64,000 nt of DNA from Linyphia triangularis (GCA_963978545.1 OZ021726.1:58640959-58704958), one strand, 5' to 3'. Counted from the first letter of the stretch, positions 11,173 through 23,439 are shown. Notes: generated by a model from the letters alone, not told the origin. Translations and numbers: made by a program.

Positions 11173-12192
11173 TGGTTGTAGAAAAAACGTGGTTGTGTGT
11201 GCGAGGTTGTTTTAAACTCTTTTCTATCGCTGTTCCTTTTTCAACTATGAACGATAGCTCCTGTTTGCCTAAGCCAGTTATGACCATGTTATGACACGTC
11301 TTTCCATTACTATAGTAGATTGCCAATCAATAAGATCTATGTAGTAGGTTTTTTTTTTTTTTTTTTTGCATTTAAAATAAATTTTTGCTGATAATTTTGC
11401 TTGTAACTTTGTAAAACTTTTTGTATCCTTTGGCTTGTTAGACATCGAATATGTTTTCGTGAGTCAAACAACATTCCCAAAAGGAGATGTTCAGGGTTTA
11501 CCATAAAACAACTTCTTTGTAGAGTTTATTGAACAAGATACTTAAGATTATCTTCTAAATACTCGATTCGTTGTATTATTATCTTAAAAATGTTTTTTGA
11601 TGCATAAATAATTCTAGGAGGACATATTGTAAACCATAAGGGAGTACACATTTCCATTACCAACTCAGCTTTTTCTTTTCTTCAACTGCGAGGTTGGATT
11701 AAGTGATACGATATATAAACGGGACATTCGATATGCCATTTTCAGTCATCTTGAATGGGAGGTGTTTTTAGGCTTTTGCTTGCTAAACCTTGGGGACATT
11801 TGCTTGTTACTATAGCCTGACATATTTTCTCATATTTCTGGTCAGTGTTAAACTTTTTAAAATCATCTTCTGGAAAAACACTATGTTATTGTATTCAACA
11901 ACTGGTAAATCTAGGCAACTTGTTAAACGTTTTCCTATTGGGCAGTAAAAGAAGTAAGTCAAGAAATTGGACCATTGAGGGTAATCATAACATTCCTAAG
12001 AGACAATTTGTTTCAATGAAGTACACAAACAACTGCTGGAACTGGTTATTATAAAGTATATTCGAATAACGAAATTGATCAATTAGACATTTCGGTATTT
12101 CATGCAGTACCACCATAACCAAGCCCTTGAATAGTTTTCTAATTAATGTGGCCTTTTTTCATAAATTGTAATGATGATACTACGTTTCGTTC
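11173..12192. other. Unique centre of the long-inverted-repeat element
   Basis: Single-copy within the element. It includes a T run at 11348-11368. The 70-codon plus-strand frame at 11845-12054 and the minus-strand frame 11033-11326 (which reads LIDWQST-type text just upstream in another frame) are broken by stops. They look like decayed fragments of an element-encoded protein. I cannot assign a family. Confidence 0.4.
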
Positions 12193-13024
12193 AGAGCCAC
12201 TGTCTGGAGTTGCGTGTCCAAAATATGTTGAATATAGTTGTTATACCAAAGCTACCTGTTCTTATCGTTTATTTATGCGACCACATTCACTACTTATAAT
12301 TTCTATACTTATTGCTTCATCCTTTCAATAATATAAGCAGAGGGAATTTTGTTTTAACTTATACCTTGGTGGTATTTTACCCTTTCACGAAGATTCACTT
12401 TATCCATTACCACTGCCCGGTTTTCTAGTGTTACAACATTTAAATCCCGCAATTGAGTATCTGCTCTAATAGAAATGCTCTACGGTCACAATCTCTGGAA
12501 AAAGAGAGATTTTCTGGCAGTCCTTGCTTCACTGCAATAATTGAACTTTCTGGCTTTTCCCTGGTCGACTTTAGTATTCTCCATTTCATAAAATTATACT
12601 GCCAATGTTTCAAAATGCTGTATTACTATACCTATACTATAAATAAAATAATTGAAACTAACCAAAAGAATGGGATGAAAATAGAAAAATTTCCGTATTT
12701 TATAAAAAATAAAGATTTTCATCTAGATTCCGGGAAACCTAAATGTTAAATAGCAGATATAATTTTTTTATTACTGTTAATTAATATTCTAAACTTTACA
12801 TTTCTATACTTGAAAATAAAAATTTGCTTTACATTTATGTTTTTAAAAAAACTTGAAAATCTTCGTTTTTGTCAAAAAATTTAAACTTCAGGTCCATTCC
12901 GGGAGACCTAAATAATTTTCGATTGAACTAAAATTTTTTTTGGTAAACATGTGAGCATAGTGACAATTTTTTATCAACTTGAAATTTGGAATTTCCAAAA
13001 AAAGTTTTTTTCGATACGCCCTAA
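12193..13024 (-). repeat. Right ~0.83-kb inverted-repeat arm
   Basis: Inverted copy of the left arm, shorter because of an internal deletion of about 150 bp between the complement of the AAGCCAG block (near 12555) and the block near 12585. Short open frames here (12146-12331 and 12453-12749) are the same text as the left-arm frames and should not be read as genes. Confidence 0.75.
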
Positions 13025-13363
13025 CCTACATGTAATCACTCTTAAGGGGACTTGGTATCCCTTGTTTTCACACAAAATTATAAAAATTCCGATCTTTTAT
13101 TTTTTGAGTGTTTATAATCTTTGAAACCTTCTCCTTAATATATCATTTAGCATTATTCTGAATTTCTTAGAGAATATAGAGGACTGCAAGTAGATTGTGA
13201 ATATACTAGACTGCTGGGAAAAAAGTGGTTGAAACTGTTCAGAAATTAACTTTGAATGAGCTTTACTAAATGCGATAGCCAAATACTTAATAAACCTGCC
13301 CAATGATGAGCATTCTTTTTATTTGGTAAAGCACCGCCCTTTATGGTTCAACGAGAAAGGAAG

Positions 13364-13498
13364 CTTCTTTGGCTACGTCTTACTAGCATCTTTTCAAGTG
13401 AGTCAAGTTGGCATCATCAGTTTGATCATCAGTCACGTATTACCTATTGCCAACTTGATTCACTTTTAAAAAATGCAAGTAAGACGTCACCAAAGAAG
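13364..13498. repeat. Inverted repeat with ~50-bp arms
   Basis: The left arm 13364-13413 (CTTCTTTGG...ACGTCTTAC...CAAGTTGGCA) is matched by its near-complement at 13448-13498, with a 34-base loop. About 85% of paired positions match by eye. The 72-codon frame across it (13343-13561) is a by-product. It sits at the start of a diverged tandem duplication. Confidence 0.65.
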
Positions 13499-14060
13499 TT
13501 GAATTGTCTGCACCCTTCAACTTACCTTCCACTTCACCTTAGTTTAATTCATTCAAAGTAGATTTTTTTGAAAAATTTCAGCCATTTTTGCCTCGGTAAG
13601 CCAATCGACTCATGATCTACTAAGATTTCAGACAAACAAGAATGATGTTCATTGAGGTACCTAAACTGCAGTCACCTCTCGGACTATGAGAAGGAGCGCA
13701 GACGATTTGACAATTAATATTGTCTCCCAGATGACGTGACGTTTGTTATCAACTTGGGTCACTTTTAAAAATATATAAATTTCCACAACCGGAGAAGTTT
13801 AATAGTCTGCAGCCTTCCTCATTGCAAATTAAAAAGCGATGGGTTTCTAAATAAAAAAATTTGCTCATTATTTGGCAACTTATGGCATATGTGGACTGCG
13901 GCTATTGGATTTAGTTCAACTAATTTAAATTCTTTTTGAACAGTTTCGACCATTTTGACCTGGCAGACTAGTTTGTTCGTAACGTAATAGCAATTCTTTA
14001 TATGCTATACAAATTCAGAATGATGCTCGACCTAAACTTGCAGCTGCATCTCGTTGTGAC
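13440..14060 (+). repeat. Diverged tandem duplication, two units of ~300-370 bp
   Basis: Blocks from the first unit recur in the same order in the second. CAACTTGATTCACTTTTAAAA near 13450 matches CAACTTGGGTCACTTTTAAAA near 13748. AGAAGTT-AAT-GTCTGCA-CCTTC is at about 13494 and 13793. ATTTCAGCCATTTTTGCC is near 13576 and TTTCGACCATTTTGACC near 13943. GAATGATGTTC is near 13641 and GAATGATGCTC near 14009. The spacing changes from about 298 to 368 bp, so one unit has gained or lost about 70 bp. Probably a transposon-derived satellite fragment. Confidence 0.5.
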
Positions 14061-16585
14061 GCGTTAAACTTACTTTTACAAGACTTTACATTAGAGTCAT
14101 TATTCCACCGCATGAGTGGTATCTGGAATCTAAGGCATGTTTAGCGCGATGCTTTGAGATGTTGCCTTGACTCCAAAAGGTAAGTGCGACACTGACACTC
14201 ACTACTTATGTGCATACGTTTTGTTCAAAAAAGGTTTGCAGAAAAGAAACCATCTCGTGTAATTCTTCACACTGGAATTTCATTAGGCAGAAACACTCAT
14301 TAGTATCTGCCAAGAATGACAGTGAAATACTCCAATGGGTTGAATGCGAATCTTGGAATGTGAAATACGCGGCTTCTGTGAGAACTTATCCCTCTTTATG
14401 CGACGTGACATGCATGCCAATTTTCTACTCAGGGCCCTAATAAAACAATCCGAATTGTTTAACAATTTATGCTCTAATTTTAGAGCGTCTAGCAAGGTGA
14501 ACAAGGGGGGTGATAAATTATTTTAAGGGAGTCTCGCAGAGTCACGCACGCGAAGAGACAGCCTGGACACATGGGAGTTGAAAATTACAGAGCACTTCTT
14601 TGTTTGAAGCACCGAATCGGTTAGAGGATCCATTCATGTTATTCAGAAAAAGGATTTTTTGCGTCTTATTATTTATAAATTTGTGTAGTTGGTATTCAAG
14701 GTGGAGCGTAATGTTTTAAGATGTGCCGTGGTGTTGTTAGTTATTCATAGAACGTGGTTTTGGAAGTGCACATTGGCTATGGTTATTGGATTAGATAAGC
14801 ATATAACGCATGTTTTGAAATGAAGTCTATAAGAGGTATATGAAATATTTTAAGTTAAGATGGAGAAACTACATTTCATAACGATAAGAATATTAGGTGT
14901 TATAATGGATTAAAATAAAACTTTTATTTTCTATTGATAGCATGGGATAATTTTGGGGAACAAAGACTTCTTAGGCCATCTTGGATTTAGAAACTTTTTT
15001 CCAATACTTAGGTTAGAGTTAATTTTGTGTGTGTGAATATCATCAAATATCTTGTGTTTAGTTATTTTAGAGATCGTTACTTGATACCTTAGCAATGGAA
15101 CACGTTTTTTTTCTCTCGCCATTTCTTCTCGTTTTATTACCATTGTTGGTACAGTTGCCTTTTCTTAACCTTTTTTTGCTGGATATTCTCGCGTTGTTTC
15201 TAGTTTCAAAAATGACTGCTTGGAGTATGAAAGAATTAACGGAGTGAATTATGTTTTGAATTTTAATGAAAATGACAATTTAAAATTTTTGCATGATTTG
15301 GATGAATGCCGAAAGACGTTGAATTTTTGAACGAAAGCATTACTGATGGTTATTTATTCCCTTCAATCCATTAATAATTATTAAATATATATTTTATAAA
15401 GGAAATTTGGTTAACTGAAATTTTTTCCACGATTATAAAAATAATTTTTTTTGTTGGTTTATTGAAATCATGTTTTGCTGACAGCAAGTTACTTTTTCAC
15501 TCTGTTTTAGCATCATCTTGGATCTAGCTATTTATTTGTAACTTGAAGATAATTTAATATATTTTTTAGAAGTATATGGATATACATGTGAGTGTTTTGA
15601 TCTTTTACTACACTATTGTGTATTCCTGGTTGTGCTACTTCAGAATAGACTACAATTTTAACAATGTGATTTGATGATTCCAATCATTCTTCATTGCTTC
15701 AGTCATATTTAAATTTATACGAATGCGGGGCACAATGTCAATACTTACGAAAATGTTTTCGAATAATTTTATTGGTATAACACAAGAAAAAGTTTTATAA
15801 GAAAGTTTTAGTATAGTTATATTTGAAATTTATAAACACTCTTATTTAGAACTTGGGGAAAATTAGTTTTTTGGTTACATTGCAGTGGATCCGTTTATAT
15901 GCATAAATTAAATCGTCATCTTTTCCTAACATAATAGCAAAGGAAACAACAAAGCCATAAAACTAAATACGAAGTGTAGAAATGCGGCATATGTAAAATA
16001 TAAAAGTACCATTAATTTAAGTTGTAAAGATGTATCCAATTGTTCAAATTACATAGCGCAAAGTTGGTTTTTATCCATTAATATTTACCCATTAATATTT
16101 ACCCATTAATGACGGTTGGCAAGAAAACTTGACAATCTAAATTTTAGTGTTTTTCGTTACTTATAAATTGCGACTGTGGTTCTAGTTGGTGTTTTTTAAA
16201 AAATCATAAAAGTAGTTTTCCAAAAAATCTGAAAAATTCAAAATATACTTTAAATGATTTAAATAAACAAGGTAAAAGTTAAAAACAATGACTGTTTATC
16301 CACTTCAAAGTCGTCTTTAAAGGGTTAATGTTTATTTTACAATGTATTCTCATCGTTAACACAAGGCTCCTACTTATGAACTTTGGTGGAAAACTCAAAC
16401 ATAACAGCTTTAGATCTGTTGTCAAATGATGGGTCACTCCCAATACATCTTACTGAAGCATCCAACACATGGTTGAATAGAATTTGGATAATAGAATACT
16501 CTGGATGGTTGTGGAAGGATTGCAGGATCCATGACTATCAACAACTGGCTTTAAGAGAGAACATATCTCTTATTTAAGATCAACT

Positions 16586-16623
<38 letters not shown>

Positions 16624-17407
16624 TGGATGTGTTCCACTATTCACTGAGGAATGTATTTATTTTGCAGTTGAATTCTATGTGTCTAAGTCAGCAGCTGCAA
16701 AGAAAAGTAATTGGGAAAATATTATTATTCATATATTTTCTCTCATAACTACATTTCAGAACAAAAAGGGATGGGAATAACTTACCAAATATGAGGGATG
16801 TAACTTATAAACCAGTTCCATCCATTTAAAAAAAAAAAAAAAAAATAAAATATTGTCATGACAATCAATTTTTCGATATTTTTTAATTACGTACTTAAAG
16901 AACCAAAGCCCTTAATTGTTTCAAGGTGTCATTAAAACTAATAGAAAGAATACATTAATAGAAAAAAAATAATAATCATTTTAAGAAAGATAGGAATGGA
17001 GCTGGTTTTGAAAATATACGCTTTATATAGTGTCACACATTAACATGAGAATGAATGCAGAAATTTCCTACGCAAGTATAATGCCTTTTATTATATTGTC
17101 CTATTAACAAAGTTTCTTGAATATATAAGAAGGCACATTATGCCTTATACAATTTCGGCTTTCGTTACAAAAGGAGAATTTTCTATAAAACTTGTCCAGG
17201 CTTTTTCAAAAAGATAACAAAAAGATTTTCAAAAAGATGATCTAAATTAAAAAATATAATGACAATAACTGTTTGAGATAAAATTAGACCACAAATGGAT
17301 TAAAAATTCTAATACAAAATACGTTTCATGAGTCAATTTATAAACAAGTCCTACGTTTCGACTTAAAAGAGATTCCTGGAGATGTATATTTGAAAACCAC
17401 TTAGTTG
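14061..17407. other. AT-rich stretch without a supported gene
   Basis: No gene that I can support. The part at 14100-14530 is richer in GC and has overlapping short frames on both strands (14210-14440, 14283-14504, 14344-14526) with no recognisable domain; it may be an old repeat. A CCCATTAATATTTA unit is repeated about three times at 16071-16111. A run of 33 T follows a short frame at 16587-16619. Confidence 0.4.
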
Positions 17408-17421
17408 CTTTTTCTACCAGA
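17408..17421 (+). repeat. SINE target-site duplication, left copy
   Basis: CTTTTTCTACCAGA, 14 bp, identical to 17599-17612 on the other side of the SINE. Confidence 0.85.
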
Positions 17422-17598
17422 TTGGTTGTATTCAGATTATCTGGCGCCGTCAGCAACACGAGGGCTATAATGCGCCGAAACATTTCGTCATTTAACAAAC
17501 CAACATACATTTACAAACACCCATGCCTACACGGGACTCGAACCAGCAACCTCGCGGTCTAGAAGCCAGCACGCTAACCACTATGCCGTTTGGTCGGC
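17422..17598 (-). mobile_element. Full-length tRNA-derived SINE with 14-bp target duplication
   Basis: On the minus strand it starts GGCCGACCAAACGGC and continues with a tRNA-like head: an A-box-type TAGTGGTTAGCGTGC and a perfect B-box core GGTTCGAGTCC at the expected spacing, about 75 bp in all. A tRNA-unrelated tail of about 100 bp ends near AATACAACCAA. Perfect 14-bp direct repeats flank it, so it is a complete and fairly recent LINE-mediated insertion. The 87-codon frame at 17247-17510 overlaps its tail and is not a gene. It differs in sequence from the SINE at 9656-9909, so it is a second family. Confidence 0.85.
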
Positions 17599-17612
17599 CT
17601 TTTTCTACCAGA
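17599..17612 (+). repeat. SINE target-site duplication, right copy
   Basis: Second exact copy of CTTTTTCTACCAGA, marking the 5' side of the minus-strand SINE. Confidence 0.85.
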
Positions 17613-18750
17613 ATCTAAAGATAATTCTTATCTACAAAACTGCAAACGTTTCATTAAACTTATACGCATTGGAAAACACAAGAAGCCTCATGTCTCAGCC
17701 ACAGTGTAGTGACATTAGTGACCATAAAAGCAGGATATTGTGGTTAAGGCTTCAAAATTCATCTTACACATTATTGTTGTTTAAATATACATTGTCAAGG
17801 GAAAAGACATACCTAAAAGATATGTCCATTAAAATTATATATAATTAGAGTAAAACTTTCAACATTATAATTTTTAAAAAGAAGTCCAATTTTCTCACAA
17901 AGAATATCATAAAAATAACCTCAAGTGAAAGTTTCGGCCTCAAAATAAAATAAGGAAACCAAATTCTTCTACTCATTGTATTGAAATATTAACAGAAGTT
18001 TTTCAACAGAATTGTAAACCACCAGCTTAAAAAACTCCATCCGCATGTCTCTGCCAGATTTACGCTTAGATGGGTATATAACAAAAGTAAAAGCTGTTTC
18101 ACCATTATTTTATACCATAGCGTGGCTGATTTTGTTACCACACTAGAAGTGAAAGAAATGAAAATATGAACCCCTCTAACGTTCTTTTCCATAATGGCCT
18201 CAGCAGCTGCTTTTAGCCATGTTTGGAACAAGGAATCTCATTCAAAAAGCGAGAACGTCTTCCTATGCATTACTGAGATTAAGTCGTATTTTAAGTGTGT
18301 AAGGATTTCTTGAGAGCTGAAAATGGCTGAAATTTTAACATTAAGGGAGTCTCGTCTCTGATATATGTTTGGAATGGTATACAATGTAACGTTTCCCAAG
18401 TGTTTTGATTGTTTAGACTTTCTTGTTGTATGTTTATTTTGTTTTTTTAAGGGAAATCATAAACAACTAAGGACGTCTGGTTAACTATCTCGATGTGCTA
18501 AAAGTTTTTGACACATTTTAAAGATACAAATAAAAACCACAAATTTATGTTTAAGGCTAAGTTTTGCTGCTAAATGGTTGTGATGGTAGAGTATTTTAAA
18601 ACAGATAAAATAATTTAGTTCCAAATTGTACTCACAGATGGCTCTCTTTGAACACATTAAGACATTTTAACATATATTTTAACTATTTTTATAGCAATTT
18701 CTTTTGTAAAATTGGCTCTGTGCTCTAAAAATATGGAAATAAGATCGGTT

Positions 18751-18757
<7 letters not shown>

Positions 18758-18816
<59 letters not shown>
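18758..18816. repeat. (TA)n microsatellite
   Basis: About 58 bases of uninterrupted alternating T and A. Confidence 0.95.
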
Positions 18817-18820
<4 letters not shown>

Positions 18821-21289
18821 ATTCCTAAATTTTAAATCCTAAGTTTATACAAAAATATTTCACGGTTAATTCAGTACATGCAACAATTTAATTTTGAAGA
18901 ATGATTCTAGGCTGGATTCGGCTCATTTCAAACTTACGTGTTCGTTTTGAACTTGCCAGAAAATCAGAAAAAAAAAAAAAAAATTAAATTAAAAAAATTC
19001 AAAAGCTTAATATACATGTAATGTACTATTCCATTTTAATTTAAGTTATTGCAGAGTGGTTGTGGAGCCGTAGTGAAGAGTCAATTTTAAACAAGATAAA
19101 ACATTTATTAAGATAAAAACCATAATCCGGAGAGAGAGAGAGATAGCTTGAAAAGTTACGTCTTTACAACATGATGATAGGATTTAGAATGTAATGCGTC
19201 GTATTGTCGAACAGAGAGCAGCGTCGTGTTAAAACCGTGGGAATCGCTGAGTTAGCAAGGGTATTTCATAAACATTGTAGTGAGAAGGCAAGCATATTGG
19301 CGCCAGAATGGAATACTAATTATGGGATATGAATAACAAGAATGCTGACTCTGCAAAGATCTCACACATTAATTTGGCGTGGGCAGTTATCATAAATAAG
19401 TTGTTGAATGAATTGGTTAAAGAGGATTTTGTGCTTTGAAAAGAGGATTTAATTAATGTTAGGTCTAAAAAAGGATTTCTATTACATACACAAATTGCAT
19501 GAATTTACTATTTTATATATTACTACCATACATGTCAGAATATTCAATGTTTTTTATCTGTTTAAAAATATACTTCTCCATAGCAAGCATTTTAAAATAT
19601 ACTTCTTCATAACAAGCAGTTTACTATAAACAAAACTCTTACAAGTCAATTTGTTGATTTTGAAAGTTCTTTAAATATGATAGGGGGGGGGATCTTTGAA
19701 ATCGGTATTCATTTTAAAGATATATGTGTATATTTCATTCATAATTTAATAATTTCATTTGAAATTTTTGTATTAAACTTCATCCAGAAAGTTACTCAAA
19801 AAGTGTTTGCCTCTGTTTGAGGATAACATTTGGACAGAAAACCTATTGGTTGTCTCAATGATAATTTCCATCCATACAAACATTAATACTCTGAAACTAA
19901 CACCAGTTTATATGTCGTTATTTGTTTTAAATATCAAATATAATATCTTTTCCTGGATTGATTAAAACATTGTTATAGCTTGATAAAGATTTTTCAATCT
20001 CAAATTCAAAATAAAAATATTTCTTTTCAGAAAAGAGTACCAAGGCTACAAATTAAATTGAGATAAGATTCTTCGGATAAATTCGTACTAAGAATAAAAC
20101 TACTCTAGCATCCTGGTGAAAATGAATATCGGATGCGATGAAAACGGAAAAGTATGTTCAACTTCCATTTCCGATGGCAATTTGTTTATTTCACCGTAAA
20201 TGCTAATTAGGGCTTCGAAGACGGCAAACTGCGCAAATAAATTCAACCACTTTGAAAGATGGTTTTTAGTTATTGCCCATTTGTTAAAATAAGTATTCCC
20301 TATTTTAAATCTGCAAACGCTTTTAGTGGAGATCAGCATTATGGAAATGAAACAAATTCCGTGACGTTCTAATTGCCTGGGCTATAAATTTTGTATGAAT
20401 CTCTTTTGCACAACGATTTATTATGAGATCTGAACAATTGTTGCGTTTGCATTTGATTTAGGAAAATGATACTGCAGTAGTTTATTAAAAAACTCTTTTG
20501 AATAATTAACTATAATTTAAAACTAATTTATAGTTCCTCATTCAAAATATTGAATTATGAATGGTTTATTGCTAGTTTTACTGTTTATTTCAAAGAAGAT
20601 TTCAATTGTACTTGTTCTGTTCTAGAGATTAAACGAAATGACATGCAACATTGAAATTATGCAATAAAACCTAGTGAGTGAAATTGCAAAACACTTTAAA
20701 ATAGACTGAAAAAATAGTTTCTGAACTCTTTGGGTTATACACAAATAGCTGGTTCAAATAGATTTTCTAACTAAATGGAAATAGATGGCATAACTAAATG
20801 GATGGGTAATTTATAAATCTAAATTCTGCAATGCAAACGAGAAAAAAGTTCATGAAAATGAAAGTTGTCTAATACTTATTTTAACAGAAGTAAAGTAGTA
20901 ATTAAAATGAGTAATGCCATTTAAAAGTTTATTTGTTCAAATATAAAGCACCTTTTTGCTATATATGTATAAAAAAATCCATGTATAAATTTTTTTTATG
21001 CAAAATGACTTTCGCTTTGAATTTAAAAAATAACGTTCTTTGTAATTTAAAAGTTTTACAAACTTTGTTGGTGTACAAGAGCGCTGGTAGAATTATTTTC
21101 AGGGGAGGTGTAAGGGGGTTAATATGTTGTTATAATCATGATTTGTGGCTATTTTTATGAAATTTTGATTGCAAATTATGTATAAAATTTATTTTCCTTT
21201 GAATATTTTAAAACCTATATCATACTTATATTACTAGTGAATAAAACTATAATTATTCACATTATTTTTAATATTCAATATCCTAGAGG

Positions 21290-21340
21290 ATTCAAGTGCA
21301 TCCGCTTGCACCTTCCTGGTGGTGCCGATGTTGGTGTAGT
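21290..21340 (+). repeat. Short repeat shared with 46.6 kb
   Basis: CAAGTGCATCCGCTTGCACC followed by TTCCTGGTGGTGCC resembles CAAGTGCATCTCCTTGCAC followed by TTACCTAACTGCGCC at 46640. Both contain the imperfect palindrome GTGCA...TGCAC. Probably a fragment of one dispersed repeat. Confidence 0.4.
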
Positions 21341-21609
21341 GGGTAAGAAAATACACTTACTGATTAAAAGTATTTTGTTAAGAACTTGGCGTATTATCCT
21401 ATTTTTGATTTAATTACAAAGAGATAACATGCTCGTCTCAAAATTGACCTCAAAACTTCCGAACTACAAATGATTCGGAGGTAAGGTATATATTACTTAA
21501 AATGCTTACTTTCTACTTATTTCTATGCACTCTTTTCTAACAATTTAAGTGATCCACATTTACTTTCTGTTTATTGAATTTATTGTGTAGCAAATTTTTA
21601 TTCAGTCTT

Positions 21610-21630
21610 GGGGAGGGGAGGGGGGGGGGG
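21610..21630 (+). repeat. G-rich tract able to form a G-quadruplex
   Basis: Two GGGGA units run into an eleven-base G run. It satisfies the usual four-run G-quadruplex pattern. No adjacent gene suggests a role. Confidence 0.6.
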
Positions 21631-22526
21631 ATGCTTTTAAAACTCATTAACTAGACGTTGCTTATGATTAAAATGATATCAAAGTGATTTAGTTTATTTT
21701 TCAACCTTCTTATTTATATTAAAAAAATAAATAAAATGAAACCACATTTATATTTAACTGTTTTTTTATCATACACTATTGCAATTCAATGTATAACACT
21801 GTAGATATTGTTTCATTGCCAAAACGTTGACATCAGTTTTCAGATGTTTCATTAGGCTGAACTAATTTGAGAAAAACCTCATCCAGTTAATATATTAACT
21901 AAATTCCGCTTTCGATTCATTACCTAGAAAACATCTCCACTAACAGAATTATTCTAAACAATCAGGTAATTTTATTAGGCAAGCTGGAACAATGTAATTT
22001 CTCTGCCGGTTTGGTAACTCCATTTAAGGTCATTAGATGCAGGTAGAATATAGGGTGTAACAAAAATGGAGTAATTAACTCATAAACATGTTGCTGCATA
22101 TGCATAGTGTAACTATAATTAAAGAATCCATATTTATAGTGTTCTGGAGCCAGGCTGTAGAAATCGACTGATCTTCATAGAACTTTGAATATTTGTTACT
22201 TAAGATGAGGAAAAGTTGTTAAAATGCTTTATAGAAGACAACAAAATCGGAGTGTTTTCTTTTTGGTCTAAAACTTTTCATTCACAAGTTTCTAGAGAAG
22301 CTTCAGCCGGATCAGTTATCTTCAGTATAATTTTTCAAGCACTATATCTCCATCTCGAAGCAAACATTTGATCCCGTTTTTTTTTTTAAAACTGTTGTTT
22401 ACTTTCTGCAATTGGTTAAGAAAACTAGGTTTCTGTGTGTGTGGCTTTTTAAAAAAAAATATTTTTTTAAAAACATTTCTATACTTTCTAAAAGTATTGA
22501 GTCCAAAAAATTGTATATGAAAAAAA

Positions 22527-22855
22527 GGCCTGCATATGGTCAGCATAACTTCAGAAGTGATTAATGGTGTCCATGGGGCGTGTCATTAAGGTTTTCGTCA
22601 AAATAGCGCGAGCGTATAAGGTAGAATATTGAAAAAATTATGTTTTTCAGAAATTGTCGAAAAAAACAACAACAGTTCTCCTAAGTATTTGATAAAGGCG
22701 TATCTGTTTAAATAGAGTTCTCTCTTGAACATTGCCCCTAAAGGATAGTTTCTCTTCCTTTTTACTTTTACGAAAGAAATAAAATAATTATCACCTCAAT
22801 TTTGCCGATGCAATGATTTTTGCTAATTTAATAAATTATGAAAAACATCGTTAAA
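22527..22855 (+). repeat. Dispersed ~0.7-kb repeat family, copy B (5' part)
   Basis: It carries the family core in order: GGTCAGCATAACTTCAGAA, CCATGGGGC, GGTTTTCGTCAAAAT, GCGTATAAGGTAG, ATTATGTTTTTCAG and the block after it. The true 5' end (TTTCAATTAC) and the 3' end (GTAATTGAAAG) are not visible, so this copy is truncated on both sides. Confidence 0.6.
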
Positions 22856-22936
22856 CTGTCAATTATTTTTTCGAATTGATGAAAACATGCAGCACCTCCA
22901 ACAAACTGACCATATCAAAGAAAGTTCATTGAGACC

Positions 22937-23054
22937 GAGACAGATTTTCTGAGCACCATTTCCTATACTTTACCGTTAGTCAGTGAGGCAGTATCGAACC
23001 CGCGAACTTCCGATCACGAGTTCAACTCTTCAACTCACCAGACCACCAATATCC
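22937..23054 (-). mobile_element. tRNA-derived SINE fragment
   Basis: On the minus strand, TGGTGAGTTGAAGAG (A-box-like, 23040-23026) and GGTTCGATAC (B-box core, 23000-22991) lie at tRNA-like spacing within GGTCTGGTGAG...GCGGGTTCGATACTGCC. There is no clean acceptor stem or good anticodon arm, so a functional tRNA gene is unlikely. The tail on the left is short and no target duplication was found. Confidence 0.6.
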
Positions 23055-23439
23055 TAATTAATAAAATTAATTTGGTTGTCAGTTCGTTTTAAATCTTTTC
23101 AATTATAACACTTTTTTACTTTTCCTAAATTTGCTCTGTCTGTTGCTGTAATATCGAACATTGCTACTAACATTTAATCAACTTCTTAATTTGTTTAAAG
23201 TTTTGATTTTGTTTAAAGTTAGGATTATTTTGATATTCCATTACAATGTTTCCATTCAGTATAGCCCTCATGGAGCTTTAATGCAAAGACAAATACAACC
23301 ATATCAATAGAATTCAACCAATTTTTTTGTAATTAAATGAAAGAAATACTTTATTATTTCTTACAATATAAAAGAAATCCTCAACCACTAATTAACAAAC
23401 TTTCGAAACGTAAACAATGAGAAAAAGCATGTCTTTTCC
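23055..23439. other. AT-rich spacer
   Basis: Nothing supported. A short TTTAAAGTT-TTTTGTTTAAAGTT direct repeat lies near 23195-23220. Confidence 0.4.

Larger units (their letters stand above)
10173..13024. mobile_element. Element with very long terminal inverted repeats (unclassified)
   Basis: A 2.85-kb unit whose ends read TTAGGGCGTATTGAAAAAAAC on the left and the near-complement (TTTTTTTCGATACGCCCTAA) on the right. The inverted similarity continues inward for about 1 kb on the left (10173-11172) and 0.83 kb on the right (12193-13024); the right arm lacks about 150 bp matching roughly 10630-10785. Both arms hold decayed copies of the same coding-like text, for example ACPKYIEHSSYTK on the left and ACPKYVEYSCYTK on the right. 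The middle, about 1 kb, is unique. There is no clear target duplication and no transposase I recognise. It could be a foldback element, a large-TIR DNA transposon remnant, or an inverted duplication of another repeat. Confidence 0.7.
17613..22526. other. AT-rich stretch with simple repeats
   Basis: No gene that I can support. It contains a (TA)n tract (18758-18816), a short GA tract near 19130-19142, a G run near 19683 and the G-rich tract at 21610-21630. The open frames here (17989-18231, 20100-20339, 20933-21160) have no recognisable domain. A short block at 21290-21340 resembles one at 46633-46690. Confidence 0.4.

Noticed and set aside
22991..23040. Functional tRNA gene
   Set aside because: A and B boxes are present, but the acceptor and anticodon stems do not pair well; a SINE head is more likely.
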